A DNA stretch of 64,000 nucleotides. Origin: Pinus tabuliformis. Its lineage: Eukaryota > Streptophyta > Pinopsida > Pinales > Pinaceae. The notes under the pieces were generated by a model, which was not told the origin of the DNA, did no database searches, and saw only the letters and a program-made list of their open reading frames with translations. The stretch covers positions 1,076,509,369 to 1,076,573,368 of the forward strand of contig CM062820.1 in assembly GCA_031772625.1 (NCBI GenBank), in the 5' to 3' direction. Numbering within the stretch: position 1 is the first letter of the stretch; every line of letters begins with the position of its first letter. Positions 24,938 through 35,478 of the stretch are shown piece after piece. Made by a program: the position numbers and the translations under genes.

Positions 24938-25333
24938 ATGTTGTTCTATGGATTGAGACTCGAATATTCCCTTGAGGGTAGTTCGAACTATATTGCTTGG
25001 AAGGACATGATGGAGGAAGTGTTGGAAGACAACAAGCTTAAGGAATTCATAGACAAATATATTCCTAATCCAGTTAATGCTCAGGATCTGGCAAAGTGGA
25101 GAAAGTGTGTGGCAAAGGCGAGAAGTATTATCCTAGAAGGAGTTCGAGATCATATTGTCTCAAACCACCACGGTAAGGAAACTTCGTTTGTAATGTGGAA
25201 GGTCTTGACGGACCTGTTTCAAAATAGGAGTGACCACAGGAAGCGAACACTGAAGGACAAGCTTAGAAAGATCAAGATGAAGAAGGGCGACACAATACTG
25301 AAGTAATTGACCAAATTCACCCAATGTCGGGAT
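24938..25333 (+). pseudogene. Copia Gag, N-terminal part
   Basis: The likely start is the ATG at 24938 (MLFYGLRLEYSLEGSSNY), the usual beginning of copia Gag; an upstream in-frame ATG at 24878 extends the frame but adds sequence unlike the family. The frame contains the UBN2-type Gag signature YIAWKDMMEEVLEDNK and a basic tail (KRTLKDKLRKIKMKKGDT), and stops at 25304-25306. After that stop the Gag match continues in the same direction (TKFTQCRDELGS) and leads into the duplicated module. Confidence 0.85.
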
Positions 25334-25879
25334 GAGCTTGGAAGTGTTAGCGTTATAGTTACTGAAGATGATATGGTGAGCCTAGCACTTCTAGGCCTTC
25401 CCAAGAGCTAGTGTAGTTACCAGGACTCAGTTAATGGGAGGGAGAAGCTACCAAAGTGGGGGCAGTTGTGGTCCTACCTAATACAAGAAGAGATTCGGTG
25501 GAGCACCAGAGATGGATCCTCATCCAAGCATGATGATGAGGATAACTGTGCCTTAGCTGTAAAGGAGAAGAAAGGGAAGGGGAATTCATCCCATTCAAAA
25601 TAAGATTCAAGTCAGGGTAGAAAGAAAAAAGACATGTCGAATATTAAATGTTTTCACTGTCACGAGCTGGGACACTATGCCACAAAGTGTATGCACAAGT
25701 GGCGGGTGAAGCTCTTGCTTCATAATTCAAACTCAATTTCACCCTCATCGCTTGCATGATGACATTGGTGATGGGTAGTGTGTGGTACCTGGATAGTGGA
25801 GCCTCATTCCATATGACTAGAAATACAAAGTTCTTCAGTGACTTGGACGAGAAGGACCTCTAGATGCACATCGAGATGG
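25334..25879 (+). repeat. Tandem duplication unit 1: zinc knuckle plus protease active site
   Basis: This unit is repeated at 25880-26455. It carries a zinc knuckle at 25649-25690 (CFHCHELGHYATKC, spacing C-x2-C-x4-H-x4-C) and a copia protease active site at about 25783-25806 (WYLDSGASFH, catalytic D at 25792). Compared with unit 2 it lacks 28 bases between the knuckle and the protease, which shifts the frame. A stop follows EKDL. Confidence 0.92.
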
Positions 25880-26455
25880 GAGCTTGGAAGTGTCGGCGTT
25901 ATAGTTACTGAAGATGATATGGTGAGCCTAGCACTTCTAGGCCTTCCCAAGAGCTGGCGCAGTTACTAGGACTCAGTTAATGGGAGGGAGAAGATACCAA
26001 AGTGGGAGCAGTTGTGGTTTGACCTAGTACAAGAAGAGATTCGGTCGAGCACCAGAGATGGATCCTCATCCAATCATGATGATGAGGATAACTATGCCTT
26101 AGCTGGAAAGGAGAAGAAAAGGAAGGGGAATTCATCCCATTCTAAATAAGATTCAAGTCAGGGTAGAAAGAAAAAGGACAAGTCGAAGATTAAATGTTTT
26201 CACTGTCACGAGCTGGGACACTATGCCACAAAATGTATGCACAAGAAGGCCGGTAAGAAGCCCTCGGGAGGAGTGGCAGGTGAAGCTCTTGCTTCATAAT
26301 TCAAACTGGATTTCACCCTAATTTCTTGCATGATGACATCGGTGATGGGTAGTGTGTGGTACCTGGATAGTGGAGCCTCATTCCATATGACTGGAAATAA
26401 AGAGTTCTTTAGTGACTTGGAGGAGAAGGACCTCTAGATGCACATCGAGATGGGA
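25880..26455 (+). repeat. Tandem duplication unit 2: zinc knuckle plus protease active site
   Basis: The junction is at gatggGAGCTTGG. The zinc knuckle is at 26195-26236 and the protease site WYLDSGASFHMT has its catalytic D at 26366. The extra 28 bases relative to unit 1 encode part of a KKAGKKPSGG-like linker. The two units remain very similar, so the duplication is younger than much of the element's decay or has been kept similar by conversion. Confidence 0.92.
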
Positions 26456-26541
26456 GATGATGGGAGGTATAGCGCGACCAAAATTTGGTACTATTACCTT
26501 TCACAGGGAGTCTGGTACTCCTCTCACATTAAAAAAATGTC

Positions 26542-27459
26542 ATGTATGTTCCGGGTTTGAAGAAGAATTTAGTTTCAGTTGCCATGTTGGAGGATCATGG
26601 CTACAATGTGATATTTAGCAAGGGAAAGGATTTCCTTCGTCACATCGCCTCAAGACAGGTTAATCATATTAGGGTTTGGGTGAAGAACCTCTACAAATTA
26701 GATGTAGAAGACTGGGTTTCCTTGAGCACAAAAGAAGAGAAGGTCCAGAGCTTAGACATCGGTGAGTTATGGCATAAAATATTGGGTCACTTTCACCATG
26801 GAGCTTTGAAGATCATGCACCAAATATCTACATGACTTCCCAAGGGTACACTAGAGTAGAGAGATATATGAAAAGGGTATACATTGGGGAAGTACACCAA
26901 AGCTTCCTTTCATGATAAAGAAAGTTGAGCGCAAGCGATCCTTAATCAAGTTCACTCAGATGTGTGTGGACCGTTCTCGACAGCATTCACGACCAAACAC
27001 TAGTATTATGTAATATTTGTTGATGATTTTTCTCGTAAGTGCTATATTTTATTCATGAAGAAGAAATATCAGACATTTTCTAAATTTTGTGAATTTAAAT
27101 AACTTGTTGAGAAAGATACTGGCAGGAAAGTTAAATCTCTTAGAAGCGATAGCAGTGGAGAATACGTGTCAAATGAATTCAAGAACTTCTTTGCATCAGA
27201 ATACATTCAATGAGAGTTAATAGCACCTCATAACCCACAACAAAATGGGGTGGCTGAAAGGAAGAACAAAAGTATTGTGGGAGCGACACGTGCGATGTTA
27301 CATGATCAAGGCGTACCGTTGCACTTGTGGGCTGAAGCAAGTAACACATTTGTTTATTTGCAAAACATAAGTCCTCATCGAATTCTCAGGATGAGTACAC
27401 CAGAAGAAGATTTTTCAGGTAAGAAATTAGATGTGGCACACTTCACGATCTTTGTTTAA
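26542..27459 (+). pseudogene. Copia GAG-pre-integrase and integrase relic
   Basis: 26542-26835 reads VPGLKKNLVSVAMLEDHGYN and ends in the His-rich pre-integrase region (ELWHKILGHFHHGALKIM). The integrase core follows with stops: FVDDFSRKCYILFMKKK (first catalytic Asp region, about 27015-27065), LRSDSSGEYVSNEF (second Asp, about 27140-27180) and PQQNGVAERKNKSIVG (catalytic Glu in AER, about 27235-27285). The three DDE positions are recognisable, but in-frame stops make the enzyme non-functional. Confidence 0.85.
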
Positions 27460-27945
27460 TTAGTCTAATGTCATGTTACCAAGGATGCACGGAAAAAGTT
27501 AGAGCCAACATTTGAGTTAGGCATATTTGTTGGGTACACTAATACACCTCACAACTATTGGGTGTACCTCCAGGCTGTCATCCAACAGAATGATAGTGGT
27601 TCGTAGATATGTGAAGTTCAATGAAGAGAAGGCCATGGGATGTTCCCTTGAGAGAGAGCTTTAGTTACATGCAGATTAGGAGCTTCTACCTCCAAAGGAG
27701 GAACCTCATAATGATGTGGAGAAATCACATGCAGAGGAGAAGAAGTGGAAGCACCCACTCTTGCAAATACTTCCAAAGATGGAAGGAAGCGCACCCATTA
27801 GGTTGACAGATAGATGCATGATGCTAGAGAGAATGTGGGAGCACCCACATCACAACGCAAGCATAGGAGATCACTAAATCGGTACACTAGACACATGGCT
27901 CTGATGAACGGGAGTGTAGATGTTGAAACATCCTAATTCGAGGAA

Positions 27946-28743
27946 GTGGTGAAACAACGAGTATGGGTTGATGCCATGGTTGAGGAGTATGACTCCATTA
28001 TAAAAAAAAATATTTGGAAAGTGGTCCCAAGACCAGAAGAAAATTCAGTGGTGAGTTCCATATGGCTTTATAAGGTAAAGCAAGCAACAGATGGGAGTGT
28101 GGAGAAACACAAGGCCATTTTTGTGGCCATAGGGTTCTGTTAGGTGGAGGGAATTGATTACAAGGAGACCTTTGCTCTAGTGGAAAGGTACTCTTCACTC
28201 AGATCTATTCTAGCACTGTCAATGCAGATGGGATGGAAGATACATCAGATGGATGTGAAGACAAGATTCTGTAACGGTATGATTGAGGAAGAGTAGTACA
28301 TTAAGCAACCAAAAGGATTTGAGACCTTCAACAGAGAGTCACATGTGTGCAGACTCAAACGAGTGTTGTATGGACTAAAAAAATCATCCCGTGCTTGGTA
28401 CACCAAGATTGACAATTATTTCACCGGGTTGGGCTTCACCAAAATTGAAGCAGATGAGGACCTTTACCATATTGTGGTTGAAGGTAAATTGTTGATTATA
28501 ATATTATATGTCAATGATTATTTTCTAATAGGTGATGAAAAGCTGATAAAATATTGCAAAGAAGATCTTGCAATAGAATTCGAGATGAATGACTTGGGGC
28601 TCATGCATTACTTTCTTGGTATGGAAGTATGGAAACGAGATGAGGAACTGTTTGTCTCTCAAGGCAAGTATGCCAATGAGATATTGAAGAAGTTCCACAT
28701 GGAGAGTAGCAAACCGATGGAGACTCCTCTCACATGTAACTAG
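27946..28743 (+). pseudogene. Copia reverse transcriptase relic
   Basis: Begins with VWVDAMVEEYDSIIKKNIWK and WLYKVKQATDGSVEKHKA, stops at 28141, then resumes (VEGIDYKETFALVERYSSLR, IHQMDVKTRFCNG). The last uninterrupted part is 28345-28743 (RLKRVLYGLKKSSRAWYTKI). The catalytic pair that should read YVDD is YVND (LYVNDYFLIGD; the changed codon is at 28513-28515), losing one metal-binding aspartate. A stop follows the TPLTCN tail. Confidence 0.9.
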
Positions 28744-28914
28744 AGGAAGGAAGATGCTACTTCAGGTGAAATAGTGGAGGCTACTATTTATAGACAACGT
28801 GTGGGTTCACTTATGTATTTGGTGAACACACGACTGGAAATGTGTTTTGCAGTTAACCAACTTAGTCAAGCAATGGTTAAGCCAACCAAACTTTATTAGA
28901 AGACAACTAAAAAT

Positions 28915-29440
28915 GTGTTGAGATACCTTAGAGGCACCACTCAGTTTGGTCTTTGGTATAGACAAATAGAGGGAGTGAAGCTTCAAGGCTTCAGAGATGT
29001 AGATTGGGCAGGGAGCCCATCCAATAGGAAGAACACATCAGGGGGCATATTTAGTATTGGGACAACAATAGTTTCTTGGTACAATAAGAAGCAGATATCA
29101 GTTACACTCAGTTCAACAAAAGCATAGTACATGGTTGCTAGTCAAGCAACTTGTGGGGCTATCTAGATGAGGAAGATCCTTGTTGGGTTATTTGGCCAGC
29201 AGATGGATCCTACAATGATTTATTGTGACAATCAGAGTTGTAGCAAACTCTCTGAGAATCCAGTTTTTCATGATTAGTCCAAGAATATCGACATTCGGTA
29301 TCACTATCTATGAGATTGTGTGCAGAGGAGAATCATGTTGTTGGACTAAATTTTTATAAAGGAGCAGGATGCAGATATTTTGACAAAGGTTTTATCAAGA
29401 TGGAAATTTGAGTTTCAAAGATGTAGAATCGGGGTAGCAG
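28915..29440 (+). pseudogene. Copia RNase H relic
   Basis: MLRYLRGTTQFGLWYRQ and FRDVDWAGSPSNRKNTSGG are the standard copia RNase H start. The SSTKAEY motif reads STKA then a stop then YM, so the catalytic glutamate codon has become TAG at 29125-29127. The end (about 29270-29440) keeps diverged KEQDADILTKVL, the usual C-terminal signature. Confidence 0.88.
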
Positions 29441-29454
29441 ATCATCCCTTTCTT

Positions 29455-29466
29455 GTTGAGAGAGAG
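29455..29466 (+). promoter_or_regulatory. Purine-rich tract before the 3' LTR
   Basis: gttgagagagag directly precedes the LTR start TGTTGAAG. The position is right for the PPT; the two T residues make it imperfect. Confidence 0.55.
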
Positions 29467-30330
29467 TGTTGAAGAAAAAAACAAGAAGAAAATCCTAATT
29501 TAATTTTGTCCTTAAATTAAATGGTAATTCTAATTCTCATAGCAACTTGTAATAGTTAACTAACTTAATTTTCCATAGTGGCTCAGTTAGTTCGTGTTGG
29601 GAGGTTATCTAGAGTCATGTAGAGTGGTTCCTAAATTTTAGGGGACCATGTTGAGTTCTTTTGAGTTGTAATTATTTAATTCAGTTTAACTGAGTTATAT
29701 TCAATTAAACTAGTTCCAAATGATTGAGGAATTAGTGAGAAATCTAGTAGTAGGGTGTGACCAACATTGATCAACTAGTAAAATGAATATTCACTCAGAA
29801 TTAACTTATGCATGTCATATCAGAGAAAGACCCAATTGAGATTGGAGTTCAGGGACAATGTACTATTAGTTGTATAATCGTCCGAATTGTACAGGTGGTG
29901 CATGAAATCAGAGGAAGGCCTATGATGGATTGCACAGATATGGATGAGAAATTTCTCAATTAAATATGGCTAATTCCCTAGGAAACTGTGCAATGAAATA
30001 AGAGATTGGCAGGCATCAGATTTGGCCAATTTTTGGCTCGAGCTTGTTTGTGAGGTAGTGAGATAGATTGAGGTAGTGCAGAGGTTTCTCGAGCTTAATA
30101 AAAGCATTGTAATCTTCTCATATTTTTTTATTAATGCAATATACGATAACAAGGGTTTTTAGTTGTGTCTTTCCACAAAAAATTATTTTGTTGTGTGATT
30201 GAATTTTTTTTCTTTTATGCTTCTTGATTTCATTGATCGTTTATTTTTTCCGCCGATGAGTAAAGTAGATTTAAGTCAATTGTTTGAGCTTGTTACGATC
30301 TACAATTTGCATATATAAGGAATTTCTACA
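29467..30330 (+). repeat. 3' LTR of the copia element
   Basis: 864 bases, starting TGTTGAAGAAAA and ending AGGAATTTCTACA, followed by the TSD tattc. Its small length difference from the 5' LTR comes from indels. Confidence 0.95.
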
Positions 30331-30335
30331 TATTC

Positions 30336-30447
30336 CACATAAATACCATGGGTTCACATAAACCTGGAGCTAAAAAACCATTAGTAACTTTACCAAGCCA
30401 AGTTTACATTAACTACCCAACAAAAATTAATAAAAATAATAATATTA
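30336..30447. other. Short non-coding gap
   Basis: DNA between the copia TSD and the SINE TSD. Nothing recognised. Confidence 0.5.
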
Positions 30448-30739
30448 ACTTGGAATTTTTGTTTTCAAGTCTTAGTAGCACAACTGTTTGGGGATGGGCC
30501 TTGTCATCAAGGTGACCCAGGATCAAACCTCACGGGGGGTGGTTGTGCCATGTGCTACGGGGAGGAGACATGCTAAAAAATCTAATCAGCGAAGGGTTGT
30601 TGTGGTCCAGGTCAAGTGCGATTCTCGAGGGACTTTGATAGCTTAGATGCCCTTTGGTCGCGGCTCATCAAGCCACAGGTCAAGCCTGAAAGATCACAGA
30701 TAACTTGACAAACAAAAAAAAACTTTGAATTTTTGTTTT
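30448..30739 (+). mobile_element. SINE with 18-base TSD
   Basis: The body is 30466-30721 and ends in an A-rich tail. The flanks acttggaatttttgtttt (30448-30465) and actttgaatttttgtttt (30722-30739) match at 17 of 18 bases. The head has a tRNA-like layout: a box A-like tagtagcacaactgtttgg (about 30473) and a box B-like ggatcaaacctc (about 30522) at ordinary spacing. Such elements are transcribed by RNA polymerase III and moved by LINE machinery. Pieces of the same family lie at 31960 and 39644. Confidence 0.88.
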
Positions 30740-31464
30740 GATTATTTTAGTTTGAATTTATTTTTATTTTAACATATGGTTATTTTTATTTTTATTATTT
30801 TTACACTAAAGGTGTCTTTTTTTAAAATTGGTAAGGCTAGGCATTCGTCTTCCCTTTTCATCTCCATTTGACATTGAGTGTCTTTGTTTTTCCCATTAAA
30901 TAACATCTATTCAAAATTTGATTGGAATAAAATAGGTGATATTATAAATAACATGTAGTACACGTAGTCTAAAGAAATCCAATATTTTCTGGTGTAATTT
31001 TTTATTTATAAAACAACATTATTTAAATATTTTGTATAGTTATTTATTTTATTTTTTTAATTTTTTACTTGGACTTGGATTTACATGAATAAAATTTCTG
31101 ATGAAAGATGAACAAAATTACGCATCATACTAACTTCACATAAATATCACGGCTCAATCAAAGTACATAAATATCACGGCTCAATCAAAGTACATGAAAT
31201 CAACATCAATATACTGAATCGTAACAACTATTTAACCGTTGAATATTAGTTATAATACAAGCTTGTACAAGATATTCACCATCGACAATTCATAAAATCC
31301 ATAAATGCAACCCATTAAATTTCATTTGAAAATGCATCCTATGTGATATGATTGGGTCAAATTCTTTACCGCAATATGATAAGTTCAAATCCTTTTCACT
31401 CGTTTATCTAGATGGCTCACAGTGAGTAAGATCGACGTATGTAACAATTTTCTTTGGTGTATTC
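30740..31464. other. Non-coding stretch
   Basis: AT-rich, no gene. It contains a perfect two-unit tandem of period 27 at about 31139-31192 (core taaatatcacggctcaatca). Confidence 0.6.
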
Positions 31465-31510
31465 TTTTGACCCTGCAAATAAGTTTGTTTGGTAAGTTTA
31501 TTTATTTAAA
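31465..31510. repeat. 46-base direct repeat flanking the duplicated block, left copy
   Basis: It starts tttgaccctgcaaataagtt and ends in tttatttaaa. It is repeated at 38455-38500 with one mismatch, about 7.0 kb away. It may mark one breakpoint of the tandem duplication. Confidence 0.8.
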
Positions 31511-31598
31511 CATAAAATAATTCAACCAATTAATTTGAAACTCCAAAACATAAAATAATTCAACCAATTAATTTGAAACTCCAAAACATAAAATAATA
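31511..31598. repeat. Tandem repeat of period 38
   Basis: A little over two units starting cataaaataattcaaccaat at 31511, 31549 and partly 31587. Non-coding. Confidence 0.85.
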
Positions 31599-33083
31599 TT
31601 AGTTTTCCAAAATGGTCAAGAGAATATTACTATTTCCGGGGCCTACTTTGATGCTTTGCTTTTTTTTTCATGGTCACAGCTCGAAAGCGGCGTCACACTC
31701 TGGTTACAACACTAAGTAACTTTATGTCACGTCTTGAGACAGATAAACATTCGTAGTGGACAACTGGAAAGTTGTTGACTCGACGTCAATAGTTTCCTCC
31801 TCATTCAATTATTGGGAAGAAATTGAGTGTAGGCTGGGTTCGTGTGTCCTTTCGTTTCAACATCGAATCAAATTGAGAGTCTATTTCGTACTCAACAGCT
31901 GGAGAGCAACTTGAGTTCATGTGGAGGGAGAGTCATTCTCGCAACTTCTTGACTCAAACGTGACCCAAGATCAAACCTCACGAGGGGTGGTTGTGCCTTA
32001 TGTAAGGAGAGGAGACATGCTAAAAAATCCAATCAATCTCCTTGTCAAATTTGCTATCAATTTAAATATTGCAACCAAAATGCTTTGTTATCAAATTAAA
32101 ACCAAAAGGCCAAACTGGGTCTTTGCAAAGCTCCCATCACCGTTTTTCTATTCCAATAGAGTGTATAGAAAAATCAAATGTATTTTGTTGAAATATTTAT
32201 AGTAAAATTGGTGTGTATATGAAAATTAAAGTTGTGATCACAAACTTTGAAGCCAAAAGGTATAGTAGTTCATGTTATTTGATAAATAATTTATTTACTT
32301 CTTCTTACTCTAAGTTATATGCATTATAAATAAGTAGTTTTTCTGATGCATTATATTGGTAAATAAAATGAGGTTCACAGTCACCCCAAGCAATGGAAGT
32401 GTGGCCAATCCTTGATTTATTAATATTAATATTTTAGATCTTCTAGCCACTAGTTCAGGATTTGATAGTGTGCTTATATTGCTCAACATTCACGAGATAT
32501 ATTGAATATGTACCAAGTTATCTACTTTAATAATATATTACAAACATTCCATGAAAATTCTTTGAAATTGTGCTTTAAATAACATCCATAGTGTTCATTA
32601 TGGTAACACTGTAAATTAAGTGAAACCATGAAAATGTTCACATCAAGTGTTACCCATTTCTATTATCGTAAATATTATTATAATATTATTTCTATTTTTA
32701 TTATCGTAATATTATTGACATTGAGTGTAAATATTATTGTATTTCTATTTGAGAAATCAATATATTCACATTGACTATTATTTACAATTATTTACAATTT
32801 CACTCTGCACTTCTGGAGCAAAAAGGGAAGCAAAAAAACAATTTAAATATCACCTAACAACCCAGCAAAAAATAGTGAGCTCAAAGGTGAAACTTGAAAG
32901 GTAGAAATTTACTTGAATATAATGTTCAACTATATCAACTATATATAATGTTCGAAGAATGAATTTTATTAAAGGAGAAACATGAATATAATGTTCTATG
33001 TTTGGAAGACATTTCTTTACTTAATGGATTTATATGGACACTTTTCCTTTTTTACTCTAATATCCCCAAATAATTGACCCCAG

Positions 33084-33990
33084 TTGGACCAATTTAAAAA
33101 AAAAAAATTAATAAAAATAAAGAGCGAAGAACACATGGTTTTTGCCCTAGGTAATTATCCACCTAGGGTAATTGCTCTTAGTTTTCTTCCGAATAGCCAA
33201 GATTTAAAAGGAGGAGAATTGAGAGAAAGACATGGATTTGGAATTTTTCTCTTGGCATCAATTTGGAAACTCAAGCGACTTTTCAAGAAAAAAGGGTCTC
33301 AGGTGAGATCTTTCACGCTAAATTTGGTGGGGTTGAGCCTCACGTTTGTCAACAAACCTAGTTTTGGTGGTTCTTGAAATCACCCTAGCTGGCATTAGTA
33401 TTTTGTATTTTTTAGGGAACGAGGATTATTCGCATGATGATCTATGAGTCTGTGGGTTTTGGTTGTTTTGCAGGGATAAACAGAGTTGAGTCACATCCTT
33501 GCGGCAACTGTTCATCACTACATTTGGATCCGAGGCTGTGGGCCTATACAGTTGGGAACCGACAAACAAATAGAACCCATTAGGCCATACCCTATCGCAC
33601 ATTGTTTATAGTCGAAATGGTCTTATTGACCATAGTTGCAAGGATCCAGAGGTGGCAAGCTACAATGAAAACACCATAGGCTGGAGATCATGAATTATAT
33701 TTGGTAGAAATCTTATGTGGCGAAGTTCTAGCCATGAGTTATATTCAACAAAGTCATACATAATCCAAGGGTGCATAGCAATAATTTATCGTCAATTAAT
33801 TACAGTGCTCCTCTCATTGGTTGGGTTGCAGGAGCTAAAGGATTATTTAATTTATCGATGCAATTGGGAGGCACTGGAGTTAAGGGTCGAGGCCATTCAT
33901 CTATCTTTGTCACTGTCGAGGTTGCCCATCTATTCGAGCAGGTAGAACGACGACAACTTCATCTGCGTCGCTAGCCATTGAGCCATTCGC
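33084..33990 (+). pseudogene. Possible gene fragment in the duplicated flank
   Basis: I do not recognise a family. An open frame (33084-33377) includes HMVFALGNYPPRVIALSFLP. It contains a plausible 5' splice site (CTCAGgtgagat, near 33300), and a pyrimidine-rich gttttgcag lies near 33470. A further frame, clearest in copy 2 at 41197-41382, reads LYSWEPTNKYNPLGHTLSHI. The composition is less AT-rich than the surroundings. It could be a captured piece of a host gene with exon-intron structure, or chance. Confidence 0.25.
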
Positions 33991-34003
33991 ATAGAGGCGT
34001 ATC

Positions 34004-35460
34004 TATTGTAAAATGTAACTACATTCGGTCTTCATAATGACATGTAATTGTGACTTTTGTAAATGATATAATAAAATTATTATTGTAAACCTTGCTTCGT
34101 CGGTTTTATTAGCAAGAGATTTTATTTGTTTATGGCTCCCATTAAGAGCCTTAAGATTTATTATTAAGCCAAAGAGTCAATGTCATGTATGAAGAGCTCT
34201 CGCTGAGCATGAGTCAATGTATATGAGTCTATGAATATGTCTAGTTAGCCCTCCAATGACAAGCACTTGCCATCCTCTTCAAATTCGGCCTCCAAATTGT
34301 GTGGAAAGATCATGTCGGCTTGCATCATTAGACACATCCATTCATACTATCATGTCAGCTTAATATGTGAGAAAAATTACAATATATACCTAGCTAGGAT
34401 CTTCACATAAGGGTAGTGAAGAACTTAGATCCTTCTGAAGTTTCGGAGGGTAGTCACATAAATGATTTCAGATGTCACAGTGAAGATGTTTCAGAGGTGT
34501 GTCCACAGTTCAGGAATTCAGAACCTTTGCAATTTTGGGTGGGTACAGTCTCTGAGATTTTCGCATATCAATCATAGTGAATATGTTTGATATTACTATG
34601 AGATCTAAATACGAAATCACAGTTAACAGTCCATGGATCTCTCTAAAGTTTTTGATGAATAATTGCAGTCGTCAAGTTTGGATCTCCACAAAAGTACAAG
34701 TATGATCTCTTTGAAATTGGGCCACAGTCATAGTAAAGGATTCATGTGAAGATACATAAGGAACAACGAGGAAATAATTAGGTCTAGTCACAGAAACATG
34801 AAGAAATGTTTCAATTTCCTAACAAGGAATAAAAATCCAATGGAGATACTACAGTTCAGTGGCATTAAGGAAATTCAAATATTTGTGCTACACAGTTTGG
34901 ACAAGTATAAACATATTACAGTTTGAGGAAACTACTGATTGGTAATATGAAGACTGAGTTTCGGTCTTATCTAAAGAATAACTCAGTACCATCACAAAAG
35001 TAAGGTCTCATGACAATGGGGAGGTCTCACAAAAGGAGATCACAATGTGAAGACAATGATAAGATTTTGATGATGACAATGTCTCGTTGCTCAGAAGGTC
35101 GAAGAGGAAGAGGAGGAGTCAAGAAGAAGAAGGTTGAATTTCAAAGAGGACATGTGTCTTAATATTGGAGTGGTTATTAGGTCAATGGTCTTGGTCTTGG
35201 TTTTCATCAAATGGAATCTCTATACAATGAATTTTTGTGAGTTTTCCTCTTAAAGAGTGAGAGGTTTTTGGCCCTGGCAGAGATCCAAAATCTTGTGTTC
35301 TTGTCTCTTTTGTTTTGGTAACTATTTGATGAATTAAGAAAACACACACTAATAATAACAAGAGAATATTGTGTTAATAAGAAAACGTAAAAAGTACCTC
35401 ACAAATAGTTATCATCATCAGAAGAATCTTATTAACCTAATTTCCCTAGATTCTTCAACA
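34004..35460 (+). repeat. LARD-like element 5' LTR (duplication copy 1)
   Basis: It begins TATTGTAAAATG (the 3' LTR begins TGTTGTAAAATG, so the TG terminus is mutated here) and ends AGATTCTTCAACA, directly before a PBS. The preceding pentamer is gtatc; the pentamer after the 3' LTR is atatc, which fits a diverged TSD. The TATA region reads ctatacaatg (about 35220), decayed relative to the 3' LTR. Confidence 0.9.
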
Positions 35461-35478
35461 TGGTATCAGAACCAAAGG
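35461..35478 (+). promoter_or_regulatory. Primer binding site of the LARD-like element
   Basis: TGGTATCAGAACCAAAGG directly follows the LTR end. The first 10 bases are identical to the complement of the initiator tRNA-Met 3' end. Confidence 0.9.

Larger units (their letters stand above)
23950..30330 (+). mobile_element. Ty1/copia retrotransposon, structurally complete, coding-dead
   Basis: LTRs 23950-24840 and 29467-30330 flank a 4.6-kb interior. The perfect TSD tattc is at 23945-23949 and 30331-30335. The PBS is at 24841 and a purine-rich tract lies before the 3' LTR. The interior keeps the copia order Gag, protease, integrase, reverse transcriptase, RNase H, but every domain carries stops or altered catalytic residues. 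An internal tandem duplication covers 25334-26455. Confidence 0.96.

Noticed and set aside
31590-31950. Host gene promoter and first exon
   Set aside because: The segment is less AT-rich and ends with a short frame (31921-32202), but that frame crosses into SINE-derived sequence and has no recognisable protein.
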